Source: an uncultured Clostridia bacterium
Lineage (GTDB): Bacteria; Bacillota; Clostridia; Christensenellales; Borkfalkiaceae
Direction: 5' to 3'
Assembly (NCBI GenBank): GCA_944363645.1
Contig: CALVUR010000001.1
Location: 124,001-188,000 of the forward strand
Length of the DNA stretch: 64,000 nt
Each line of letters starts with the position of its first letter. The stretch's first letter is position 1. This document shows positions 39,601 through 47,124 of this stretch, piece after piece. The position numbers and the translations under genes were made by a program. The notes beneath the pieces were generated by a model, which ran no database searches, had not been told where the DNA came from, and saw nothing but the letters and a program-made list of their open reading frames with translations.

Positions 39601-39948
39601 AAACTCTTCTTCGACATCTTCGACTTCGTCGGTATCTTCTATATAGTCGGTTTCTTCGACTTGGTCGGTTTCTTCGGTTTCGTCAGCGATATCATAACTA
39701 TCGCCATAACTTTCGCCGTAAACTGTTTCAGTTTCGGGTTGGGCGTAGTTTTCGCCGGCAACGACTGTTGAATAGTCTTCGCTTAAAGTGATATTTGCAT
39801 CTTCAATTTGGTCGGAATCTAAACTTGTACTTAATGGGGTAACTACAAGCGTTTTTGGCGTCCTTTCCGTCGGATGACCACTGCGACGGCGACTGAAAAT
39901 GCTTTTTTTGTCGTTTTTAGATTTAATCTTGTAATTTTGTTTTGCCAT
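36601..39948 (-). CDS. ftsZ: FtsZ with a 665-residue acidic/coiled-coil N-terminal extension
   Basis: 1115 residues, nearly three times normal FtsZ. Residues 1-40 are basic (KIKSKNDKKSIFSRRRSGH). About 45-290 are extremely acidic Glu/Asp/Val repeats such as EVEEEVEEETDDVEE. About 340-660 are a long charged coiled coil with ~14 tandem nine-residue units RRQAELEEQ (522-647). From Met666 a complete tubulin-like FtsZ follows: NVAKIKVIGVGGAGSNAVNR, the GTP signature MGGGTGTGAAP, T7 loop NLDFADVRTIL. After about 985 comes a linker rich in YQNQGYQ units and the tip APSFVQRLFGGKK, which may be the conserved FtsZ tail peptide. The frame is continuous. Internal initiation at Met666 (37953) would give a normal 450-residue FtsZ, but the nearest GAGGAGG is 23 bases upstream. 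Last gene of the dcw cluster. Confidence 0.95.
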   Translation of the reverse strand: MAKQNYKIKSKNDKKSIFSRRRSGHPTERTPKTLVVTPLSTSLDSDQIEDANITLSEDYSTVVAGENYAQPETETVYGESYGDSYDIADETEETDQVEETDYIEDTDEVEDVEEEFDDGENEELDEEVDGEEVEDEQYDNFYLGDQLPEQPDEIEDEVEVEEETDEVEEEVEEETDDVEEEVEEPNFEETEKVLDGSAEDNFLIDDSQDTVYLNEEGETDLPSANDYISYAQPNYDEEAEETDQVEETEQVEEETDQVEELEESDQADEVEEVKEELQVETQPQAQTQTERATEITAVDGMQIERTHTVTEQTTQTDGASERVRTVETVTTKTPVYDEDFVKRMIAEALLKRDEEEKLRQKEQEMALKAQEEAQRQLEEDMQKKLQEDMQKQLEEERAKLAQEYEKRALEEQLRKEQEIQRKAEEERLKAEQEMALKAQREEQDKRAQEEAENFKRQQEEFFKRQQEQDERNRQIALEQERMNKEFEARQQEFIRILQLKQEEFAKREQELQAKIEQFDEKRRQAELDEQRRQAELEEKRRQAELEEQRRQAELEEQHRQAELEEQRRQAELEEYLRQAELEEQRRQAELEEQRRQAELEEQRRQAELEEQRRQTELEEQRRQAELEEQCRQAEYEEQMRQAQKAQEYERSQFNYEEDTDYSAQDMNQEINVAKIKVIGVGGAGSNAVNRMIELGVNTAEFVAVNTDKQALMLSLCDEKNKIQIGANRTKGLGAGAEPTIGEESAEESKKVLEDAVKGVDLLFIAAGMGGGTGTGAAPIVAKMAKEAGCVTVAVVTRPFHFEGKKRELNAKKGISNLAKYVDTIIIIPNDRLLEALPSETPFADALKYADDTLRQAICGIADLIATPSLINLDFADVRTILKNQGLAHMGVGKAKGENRVIEAVRQAVSSPLLETTIEGAHGIIINVTGGKDLTMQQVTEAAARVQEVIDPTANIIFGMNTNPDLQEEIIITIIATGFDKKVNEEQTSTQRQIDIPLTSRVERNDIKVEIPQNRPQQTYAVKEEPKQGYGYEREYNREVEENPYNQGYNQEPTYQNQGYQGYQNQGYQNQGYPEQNYQDQGYQGYPQNNYENPEESNVPKKKAPSFVQRLFGGKK
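38009..38386 (-). repeat. About 14 tandem 27-bp units inside ftsZ
   Basis: Each unit encodes a nine-residue RRQAELEEQ variant. Units differ mainly at synonymous sites and at the first or last residue (HRQ, LRQ, CRQ, MRQ). Period 27 bp, in frame, so copy-number change would keep the frame. Confidence 0.9.
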
Positions 39949-40022
39949 AACCTACCCCTTGTTTACTTTGAGTTAAATTTGGGTTTATTTTTTATTTGAA
40001 TTACTGTTTGCAAAATTTGAAA

Positions 40023-41141
40023 TCAATAAAACTTTTGATTTAATGCGTAATTTAACACTGCCAAACTTGAAGTGTCTTCGGGCTTGGACATATACGCAAT
40101 TTTGGGCGCAACAATGTTTACAGGCATTTCGATCCTTCCACCTAAATACTCTGCCCCGCCACGGATATAAGTAATGCCACCACCGGTGAGCGATACGACA
40201 GCATCGTGCGGAAGTTTTACACGGCTGTTTAAAAGTGCTTTATCGAAATTTTCTGCAATGGTGTCCAAAATGGAACGTGTAACGTCATTTGTAACGCCAA
40301 CGGGGAAAGTATATTGACCTTCGCCGTACACAACAACATAGTTGCCTACATCTTTATGAATGCTTAAATTTACCTTGCGTTTAAGCCTTTCAGCCACTTC
40401 GAAGTCCACATTGAACTTATCGTACAAATAGGCTGTAACATAACCGCCGCCCACATTAAAGGACTTATGGAAAAGTGTGCCGTCGCCAGCCAAGATGGAT
40501 AGGGTTGAAGATAAATAACCAACGTCGAGCAAAATTTGGACTTGCTTGCGTTCGTTTTTACTAAATAACAGCTGACCTTCGGCAAGTGGGACGGGAATGA
40601 AATAGACTTCGCTAATTTTTAAGTTGCGAAGCATGTCCCTTAAAAGCCCTGTAAAGCGTTTTTGTGCGCCGTATAAAGTAACGTATGAGGATATGAGCGA
40701 AGTTTTTACGCCGAGAAGTTCATCACACGGTAAATTGCCGTCAACGTAGTAACAAACACCACTTCTTGTAATGATTTCATAATCGCCCGTATCCAAACTT
40801 TTTTGTGCGCCGTCAAATAGGTCAGAGATATCCCTTTCCCTTACACGCCTTGCACGGTTAAATGACGTGCGTTGTTCTGTGTTGAAAATGCGCAAAAATG
40901 GACCGGGTACACCCACATAGATCCTATCTAAACGGGCTTTTGCCGATGTGGAAACCTTTTTTAATGCGCTTTCTAACGCACCATATAACTTACCTTCGTT
41001 TATGGATGTTTCATCAAAAGCCTCGTGGTCTACTTGAGTGATTGCACGAATCATGAAGTTGTTGTTAATACCGTTTTCACCAATTAAAGCGGTAAGACTG
41101 TACATGCCGATATCTACTACGGCAACGGCATCTTTAAGCAT
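40023..41141 (-). CDS. ftsA: FtsA-like actin-family division protein lacking the membrane helix
   Basis: 372 residues. FtsA links FtsZ to the membrane. Actin-fold motifs: DAVAVVDIGMYSLTALIG (phosphate 1), QILLDVGYLSSTLSI (phosphate 2) and SLTGGGITYIRGGAEYLGGRI (adenosine). Domain 1C is present (AITQVDHEAFD to VPGPFLRIF). The protein stops at SSLAVLNYALNQKFY, right after the last actin-fold block. The 40-60 residue linker and C-terminal amphipathic membrane helix of typical FtsA are missing. No frameshift can be seen downstream: the 74-bp gap to ftsZ is too short to hold them. Divergent but placed directly upstream of ftsZ. Confidence 0.88.
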   Translation of the reverse strand: MLKDAVAVVDIGMYSLTALIGENGINNNFMIRAITQVDHEAFDETSINEGKLYGALESALKKVSTSAKARLDRIYVGVPGPFLRIFNTEQRTSFNRARRVRERDISDLFDGAQKSLDTGDYEIITRSGVCYYVDGNLPCDELLGVKTSLISSYVTLYGAQKRFTGLLRDMLRNLKISEVYFIPVPLAEGQLLFSKNERKQVQILLDVGYLSSTLSILAGDGTLFHKSFNVGGGYVTAYLYDKFNVDFEVAERLKRKVNLSIHKDVGNYVVVYGEGQYTFPVGVTNDVTRSILDTIAENFDKALLNSRVKLPHDAVVSLTGGGITYIRGGAEYLGGRIEMPVNIVAPKIAYMSKPEDTSSLAVLNYALNQKFY

Positions 41142-41272
41142 TGTTGTACCTCATCGATTTTTAGTAAAAGTGTTTTTCGCCAAAATTGAATTTTAGCGTT
41201 TGCTAAATTTTAGTAATGTAAAATTTGTTTTGTTATCAAAAATTTTGTTGCGCCATTTTTTGTGCATCCAAT

Positions 41273-42040
41273 TTATTTACCCATTGTGTAAACTGCTGTG
41301 ATTTCGCCACTATCGAGTTTATAGCATGCGATTGTGCCTTTTAAAAGGTCGCCATCTACAATGGACTGATATCTACTTATACCAGCAAGCACCTTTTCAC
41401 GTGTGTCTTGTGTTGCCTTGTAAATTTCAATCTTTACACCGCTACGCATATAAATTTCGATCCTAAAATTACCGGCTTCTTGAGTTTCGATACAAACGAC
41501 TTTTAAAAGCCTATCACGAGGGCTTTCAAAGCAACTGATTGTAGTTTTAAGTGCGGTAAAAAGGGCTTCGTCTGCGTACTTTAAAGGTTGCTTTAATGTA
41601 ATTTCTGGCTGAATGGTGGTTTGGAATTCAAGCACCACGTCAGTTAAATTATCCGCTGGGTTTAACTCGGTTTCACGTGTTTTTAAGACCACATAATCAA
41701 GGTCTAAAACATAGTAGCCGTCTTCCCCTTTGATTGCAAACCTTTCTTCGCTGGCGTAAAGATCTAATACAAGCGTGAATGGGTAACGTTTTTTGATTGT
41801 GTTAATTTTAAGGTTTGTATTTTCCGTGATTTTTTGGGCGATTTCGCCTTCATCAACAAAGAAAATGTTACGACCTTTATAACTTTCAATAATCTCTTCT
41901 GCCTTGACATAATCTTCGTGCTGGAAAACAGAGTATGTAACAGAAACATCGTTTACCCTGAAGATTGTCAAAAATGCCAAAGTTATGAAAAGTAAAATTG
42001 TCAAAACAGAACTTATTATAAGTACTTTTTTGTATTTCAT
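41273..42040 (-). CDS. ftsQ: Cell division protein FtsQ/DivIB
   Basis: 255 residues. Bitopic divisome protein. A short cytoplasmic start MKYKKV, one membrane helix (about 6-28, LIISSVLTILLFITLAFLTIF), a POTRA-like domain (VNDVSVTYSVFQHEDYVKAEEIIE ... GRNIFFVDEGEIAQKI), then the FtsQ beta domain (IKKRYPFTLVLDLYASEERFAI). Position between murA and ftsA in the dcw cluster supports the call. Sequence is divergent outside the POTRA part. Confidence 0.85.
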   Translation of the reverse strand: MKYKKVLIISSVLTILLFITLAFLTIFRVNDVSVTYSVFQHEDYVKAEEIIESYKGRNIFFVDEGEIAQKITENTNLKINTIKKRYPFTLVLDLYASEERFAIKGEDGYYVLDLDYVVLKTRETELNPADNLTDVVLEFQTTIQPEITLKQPLKYADEALFTALKTTISCFESPRDRLLKVVCIETQEAGNFRIEIYMRSGVKIEIYKATQDTREKVLAGISRYQSIVDGDLLKGTIACYKLDSGEITAVYTMGK

Positions 42041-42128
42041 GGTGTACCTTTTTGTTACTTTTGTGATTTAGCAACCGTTTATTGTTTTTGATTATCTTAA
42101 TGCGACTTTTTGTTCGCTAACATAGGCT

Positions 42129-43421
42129 TTAATCGTCGATATAATCGCCGTCGATAAGTTTAATTTTTGCGCCGAGCGATTGCAATTTTTTATCGAACTG
42201 AGAGTAGCCACGCATTATGTAAGCAACCTTTTCGATAACCGAATCGCCTTGTGCAGATAAGGAAGCGACAACCAAACTTGCACCGCCACGAAGATCTGGA
42301 CAAACAAGGTGTGCGCCGTGGATATTTTCGCCCTTACCAAAAATGGTAACGGTGTTACCGTTAAGGGAAAATTTTGCGCCCATTTTTGCAAACTCTTTTA
42401 GATACATAAAACGGGAATCGAAAACCGTTTCGGTAATTTTTGTTTGTCCCCTTACGCCCAAACCAACTGCTGACATGATGGGGTGAAGGTCGGTTGCAAA
42501 GCCCGGATATGGGCTTGTTGTAAAGTCGCCGAGCGAGTATTTTTCGCCCTTTGAACGTATATATAATTTATCACTGTATATCTTAACATAAATACCACTA
42601 TTTTTGCAAGTAATATTGTTAATTTTTTTTGTTAAATCGTAAATATTTTGTAGGTTTATATTAGTTATTTGTACATTACTGTCAAGTAGGTAACTTAAAA
42701 GCAAAAAAGTGCCTGTTTCTATCCTATCAGGGATAGGTGTATAACTTATGCTTTTACAAAGACTTTCCACCCCTAAAATGGTTAAATTTTGACTACCTAT
42801 CCCCTTGATTTTGGCACCGCAAGCGTTTAGATAGTTACATAAGTCCACCACTTCAGGCTCTTTTGCGACGTTGATAAGGTTTGTTTCGCCCTTGGCAAAA
42901 ACAGATGCCAAAATTAAATTTTCGGTTGCGCCAACACTTGGGTAGCGCAAGGTAATTTTTGCCCCTTTTAAGAGATTTGCGGTTATCAAATATTCTTCTT
43001 CATTTTCCTTTATGGATGCGCCTAATTTTTTAAGACCGTCAAGGTGGATATCAAGTGGGCGTTCACCGATTTTGCAACCGCCCGGCTTACTTACCGTAAC
43101 CGTTTTAAACCGTGCGAGCATTGGACCGACCATAAAAAAAGAGGCACGAATTTTTGCCGTTTTTTGCTTGGGTAAAATGGTGGTGAAGATGTTTTTTGTG
43201 TTTACTGTTAAGCCCTCTTTCGTCCATAGCGTTGTTGCGCCTATGCTTTTTAAAATTTCACACATTACCCTTACATCTAAAATGTCTGGGCAATCTTTTA
43301 TTAAGACTTCGCCAGCAAGTAAAATGCTTGCACAAATTATTGTAAGCACGCTGTTTTTAGCGGGGCTAATTTTGACTTCGCCATAAAGCGTTGACGGACC
43401 GCTGACAAGATATTTACACAT
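42129..43421 (-). CDS. murA: UDP-N-acetylglucosamine 1-carboxyvinyltransferase
   Basis: 430 residues, typical. First committed step of peptidoglycan synthesis: PEP plus UDP-GlcNAc. Visible: substrate Lys-Asn KISPAKNSVL, the loop SKPGGCKIGERPLDIHLDGL with the catalytic, fosfomycin-target Cys, and GATENLILASVFAKGET. C-terminal motif FATDLHPIMSA is complete. Its place between ftsW and ftsQ is unusual; murC or murG usually stands there. A terminator-like hairpin precedes it. Confidence 0.95.
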   Translation of the reverse strand: MCKYLVSGPSTLYGEVKISPAKNSVLTIICASILLAGEVLIKDCPDILDVRVMCEILKSIGATTLWTKEGLTVNTKNIFTTILPKQKTAKIRASFFMVGPMLARFKTVTVSKPGGCKIGERPLDIHLDGLKKLGASIKENEEEYLITANLLKGAKITLRYPSVGATENLILASVFAKGETNLINVAKEPEVVDLCNYLNACGAKIKGIGSQNLTILGVESLCKSISYTPIPDRIETGTFLLLSYLLDSNVQITNINLQNIYDLTKKINNITCKNSGIYVKIYSDKLYIRSKGEKYSLGDFTTSPYPGFATDLHPIMSAVGLGVRGQTKITETVFDSRFMYLKEFAKMGAKFSLNGNTVTIFGKGENIHGAHLVCPDLRGGASLVVASLSAQGDSVIEKVAYIMRGYSQFDKKLQSLGAKIKLIDGDYIDD

Positions 43422-43451
43422 ATTAACCTCGATTTATTTAAGCCTTGCAAA

Positions 43452-43500
43452 AGAAAAGCCCCTTTTGCAACATAATTTATTGTATGCAAAAAGGGTTTTT
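43452..43500 (-). terminator. Internal terminator between ftsW and murA
   Basis: On the minus strand CCCTTTTTGCA pairs over 11 positions (one G-T) with TGCAAAAGGGG, followed by CTTTTCTTTT. It separates the pbp-ftsW segment from murA-ftsQ-ftsA-ftsZ. Confidence 0.7.
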
Positions 43501-43543
43501 TGTGTTTATTTGTTTAATTTTGCAAAATTTGAGTTTTTAAAAA

Positions 43544-44716
43544 TCAATTATTATATGCGAATTTTTTAAAAATTTTGTTTATCTTTTTTGGTTTATTTTT
43601 TGGTTTATTGTGTAAAATTGGTTCTTCTTGGTTTTTGGATATATTATATAGTGTGCCAAATGCGCCCATAAACACCATAATTGACGTATTGCCGGCAGAG
43701 ATAAGCGGAAGTGGCAGACCTGTTGGGGGTATTGAACCTGTTACGACAAGTGCATTTATTAAAACTTGAATTGCGTAAATGGTGGTAATGCCCATAGATA
43801 AAAGGTAACCATAAAAATTGTCGCAACCTTTTGCCGTGCGTATGCCACGATAAATTAAAAAGCCCATTGCTAAAAACAAAAGTAACGTACCGAAAAAACC
43901 TGTTTCTTCACCGATTACCGACAATATAAAATCACTTTCGGAAAAGGGTAAAAAGCGGTATTTTTGTCTTGAATTGAAAAGCCCTACGCCAAAAAGTCCA
44001 CCAGAGCCTAAGCCGTAAAGAGATTGTAGCAGTTGGTACCCTTCCCCTTTTGGATTTTCCCACGGGTTTAAAAAGGCGGAAAGGCGTTTGAGCCTATATG
44101 GTTCGATGACAATAAGCACGGGTATTAAAGCGATTGCGGGAAGTAAAATCATTAAAAAATGTTTTACACGCATGCCTGCCAAAAATAGCATGGATAACAT
44201 GAGTAGTCCAACGCAAACAGTAATTGACATATTTGGCTCTGTTACAATGAGTAAACACACCAAAACGCCTGTTAAAATGGGAATTATTACGCCTTTGAAA
44301 CTTCTTGCACGTGATGGATCGGTGGCAAAATATTCTGCAACAAAAAAGATATAACAAAATTTTGCGATTTCTGACGGCTGGATGGTGAAAAAGCCTAAAT
44401 TTATCCAACGCTTTGCGCCGTAGACTTCGACCGAGATAAAAGGGATAAAGCACAAAATGAGAAGTATTATTCCACCAAAATACAAATAAATACCTTTGCC
44501 GAAAAATTTGCGGTAATCAATGTTTGCAGTAAAAAGCATGATTGCAAGCCCCACAAAAAGCCCCATTGACTGCTTTATTGCGTAATAAAACTTGTTGTTG
44601 TAATCAATTTCTGCAACATAGTTTGATGCTGAGTAAACTGCCACTATGCCAAAGATGGCAAGCCCCACCACCGTAATGGGTATAAAGATATCACCTGATA
44701 ACTTAAATTTCTTCAT
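43544..44716 (-). CDS. ftsW: FtsW/RodA/SpoVE-type peptidoglycan glycosyltransferase
   Basis: 390 residues, about ten membrane helices. SEDS-family polymerase of lipid II. Family blocks: VAVYSASNY, GAKRWINLGFFTIQPSEIAKFCYIFF, YQLLQSLYGLGSGGLFGVGLFNSRQKYRFLPFSESDFILSVIGEETGFFG and PPTGLPLPLISAGNTS. A basic tail (HNKPKNKPKKINKIFKKF) ends it. Its start overlaps murD by 14 bp. Given the dcw position it should be the divisome enzyme, partnered with the class B PBP upstream. Confidence 0.94.
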   Translation of the reverse strand: MKKFKLSGDIFIPITVVGLAIFGIVAVYSASNYVAEIDYNNKFYYAIKQSMGLFVGLAIMLFTANIDYRKFFGKGIYLYFGGIILLILCFIPFISVEVYGAKRWINLGFFTIQPSEIAKFCYIFFVAEYFATDPSRARSFKGVIIPILTGVLVCLLIVTEPNMSITVCVGLLMLSMLFLAGMRVKHFLMILLPAIALIPVLIVIEPYRLKRLSAFLNPWENPKGEGYQLLQSLYGLGSGGLFGVGLFNSRQKYRFLPFSESDFILSVIGEETGFFGTLLLFLAMGFLIYRGIRTAKGCDNFYGYLLSMGITTIYAIQVLINALVVTGSIPPTGLPLPLISAGNTSIMVFMGAFGTLYNISKNQEEPILHNKPKNKPKKINKIFKKFAYNN

Positions 44717-46085
44717 TTAATTCCCTTACGATTTTATTAAAGGCTTCGCCACGCTTTGTGTAGTCTTTGAACATATCAAAACTTGAAGTTGCTGGGGAAA
44801 ATAGGATGTTTTCGCCCCTATCGGCATTTAAAATTGCAATTTTTACTGCCATATTTAGGTCTGCGGAAATTGAAACATCTAAAAAACCGCATTTTACCGC
44901 ACATTTTAACATATCGTATTTTGTTTCGCCCATAAAGACAATATGTTTAATTTTATCGGTGCAATTTTTGACTGTATCAAAAAGCAAAGTATAATCTTGA
45001 TTTTTGTCTTTTCCGCCAATAATAAGTACGGTTTTTTTAGTCATTTGCCGAACTGCCTTTATTGTGGCGTCGCAATTTGTGGACTTGCTGTCGTTAAAAT
45101 ATGTAATTCCGTCATATTCAAAAACACGTTCTAACCGATATTTTACCCCTGTAAAATCGAATAAACTTTGATGAATGTTTTTACTTTCAATGCCGTATAT
45201 TTTACTTACGCAAATTGCGCAAAGGGCATTTTGAATGTTATGCTCGCCTTTTATATTTAAATCGTCAGCATCGATAATTTCTTCGCCTTTATAGTAAAGT
45301 TTACCGTTTTCTAAATAACCGCCGTCCACCCTTTCTTTTACGGAAAACCACACTACTTTTGAGCGGGCTTCTTTGCTGAAATCACGGACTAATAAGTCGT
45401 CATAATTTAAAACAAGGTACTCGCTTTCACGCTGGTTTTTGAAAATGCGCTTTTTTAAGTAGGCGTAATTTTCCATGTTGTAATGCCTATCTAAGTGGTC
45501 TTGGGTAAGGTTTGTAATAACGGCAATGTGTGGTAAAAAGTTGTGAACAGTTTCAAGTTGGAAAGAAGATACTTCAAGTACGGTAACATCTTTATTTGTA
45601 AGTTTATCTGCGCAAGAGATAAAGGGTGTACCGACGTTGCCAAGTAGGTATGTGCTTTCATTTGCTTCACTAAAAATTTTATGAATTAGTGTGCAAACGG
45701 TGGTTTTGCCGTTTGTACCCGTTACTGCGATAATTTGACTTTTGCTTACTAAACTGGCAAGTTCAATCTCGCCCAAAATGCGTTTATTAAGCCTTTTAAG
45801 TTTTACTAAATTTGGGTTGTCGATGCTAACGCCCGGACTTACGACAACGATATTATAATCGACCATTTTATTTTTATGTTCGTCATAATTATCTTCATTA
45901 TCGCCCATATAATCAGCGATTTTTGAGCCTTTTTCAATTAAGGAATTTACTGCTTCACTTAAATAAGCAGTCTTATCGTCATCGTATAAACCGACATTTG
46001 CGCCAAGGTTTAAAAGATAGTTTGCGCACATAATACCGCTATCTTTTAGTCCGTAAATTAAAAAACTTTCATTTTTAAATTGCAT
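44703..46085 (-). CDS. murD: UDP-N-acetylmuramoylalanine-D-glutamate ligase
   Basis: 460 residues. Adds D-Glu to UDP-MurNAc-L-Ala with ATP. N-terminal Rossmann domain (FLIYGLKDSGIMCANYLLNLGANVGLYDD), central ATPase with P-loop VTGTNGKTTVCTLI and TNLTQDHLDRH, C-terminal domain with YFNDSKSTNCDATIKAV and GGKDKNQDY. All Mur ligase signatures are present. Overlaps ftsW by 14 bp and follows mraY by 18 bp. Confidence 0.95.
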   Translation of the reverse strand: MQFKNESFLIYGLKDSGIMCANYLLNLGANVGLYDDDKTAYLSEAVNSLIEKGSKIADYMGDNEDNYDEHKNKMVDYNIVVVSPGVSIDNPNLVKLKRLNKRILGEIELASLVSKSQIIAVTGTNGKTTVCTLIHKIFSEANESTYLLGNVGTPFISCADKLTNKDVTVLEVSSFQLETVHNFLPHIAVITNLTQDHLDRHYNMENYAYLKKRIFKNQRESEYLVLNYDDLLVRDFSKEARSKVVWFSVKERVDGGYLENGKLYYKGEEIIDADDLNIKGEHNIQNALCAICVSKIYGIESKNIHQSLFDFTGVKYRLERVFEYDGITYFNDSKSTNCDATIKAVRQMTKKTVLIIGGKDKNQDYTLLFDTVKNCTDKIKHIVFMGETKYDMLKCAVKCGFLDVSISADLNMAVKIAILNADRGENILFSPATSSFDMFKDYTKRGEAFNKIVRELNEEI

Positions 46086-46103
46086 GTTGTCCCCCTTGAT
46101 TTT

Positions 46104-47087
46104 TTAAATAAAAGTGAGCAATGAGATAAGTCCCATTATTAAAGTTATCACCGAATATGAAAGTGCAATTTTTGTTTCGCTGTACCCTTTAATTTGAAAG
46201 TGGTGATGAAGTGGCGACATTAAAAACACACGCTTTTTTGTGCGCTTATAATGCAAAACTTGAATGATGACGGATAGCCCTGTTAAAACAAACATGATGC
46301 CACAGATTACAATGTAGAGTGCGTTGCCACTAAATAGATAAACGCTTGCGATAAGACCGCCTAAACCGAGTGAGCCTGTATCCCCCATAAATAGGCTTGC
46401 TTTGTTTACATTAAAAATAAGATAGCCGATGAGTGCGCCACTACTTATAATTGCAAGTTGACTTAAATTTAAATATTCCTTTTTTACAACGTAGTAACCA
46501 CCTAAATTATGCGTTTGAAGCACAATGAGCATTGCGCCAAAAAGTAGCACTATTGAGGAAACTGAACCAGCCAAGCCGTCAAGCCCGTCGGTTAAATTTA
46601 CGCAGTTGGTAGTGGCTAAAAATACAAAAATTGCAAAGGGTATAAACCAATAATTTAGGTTTATCAATTTATCGGTAAATGGTATATAAACATTGGTTAA
46701 ACCTGAATGGACAGAGTACCCTGCCGCAATAAAACTTACCAAAAGTTGAAGTATTATTTTTTGGGTTGGTGTAAGCCCTTCGTTTTTGTTAAACCTAATC
46801 TTAATATAGTCGTCGAAAAAGCCGATTATTGAGTAGATTGCAAAGATAATTAAACTTACCGTGGCGATTTTTCCGCCCCTTATAAATATGGCAAAACAAA
46901 TGGCGATTGAAAGCAAAAAAGCAATACCGCCCATTGTAACGGTGCCGTTTTTTTGCTTGTGTTCGGTAACATATTTTAAGATTGTTTGCTTTGCCCTGCC
47001 CCTTTTTAGTATGGGAATTAAAAAATAGGTCAAAATCGCCGTTAAAATTAGCGATGCTAAATATGATATTATATAATTTTTAGCCAT
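46104..47087 (-). CDS. mraY: Phospho-N-acetylmuramoyl-pentapeptide transferase
   Basis: 327 residues, about ten membrane helices. Makes lipid I from UDP-MurNAc-pentapeptide and undecaprenyl phosphate. KNGTVTMGGIAFLLSI, FFDDYIKIRFNKNEGLT (the Asp-Asp motif), ATTNCVNLTDGLDGLA, FNVNKASLFMGDTGSLGLGG and MSPLHHHFQIKGYSETKI are the diagnostic loops. Complete and in the normal murE-mraY-murD order (murF missing). Confidence 0.96.
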   Translation of the reverse strand: MAKNYIISYLASLILTAILTYFLIPILKRGRAKQTILKYVTEHKQKNGTVTMGGIAFLLSIAICFAIFIRGGKIATVSLIIFAIYSIIGFFDDYIKIRFNKNEGLTPTQKIILQLLVSFIAAGYSVHSGLTNVYIPFTDKLINLNYWFIPFAIFVFLATTNCVNLTDGLDGLAGSVSSIVLLFGAMLIVLQTHNLGGYYVVKKEYLNLSQLAIISSGALIGYLIFNVNKASLFMGDTGSLGLGGLIASVYLFSGNALYIVICGIMFVLTGLSVIIQVLHYKRTKKRVFLMSPLHHHFQIKGYSETKIALSYSVITLIMGLISLLTFI

Positions 47088-47124
47088 AATTCTTTGATTT
47101 TATATTGTTTAAATTTTGCATTGC

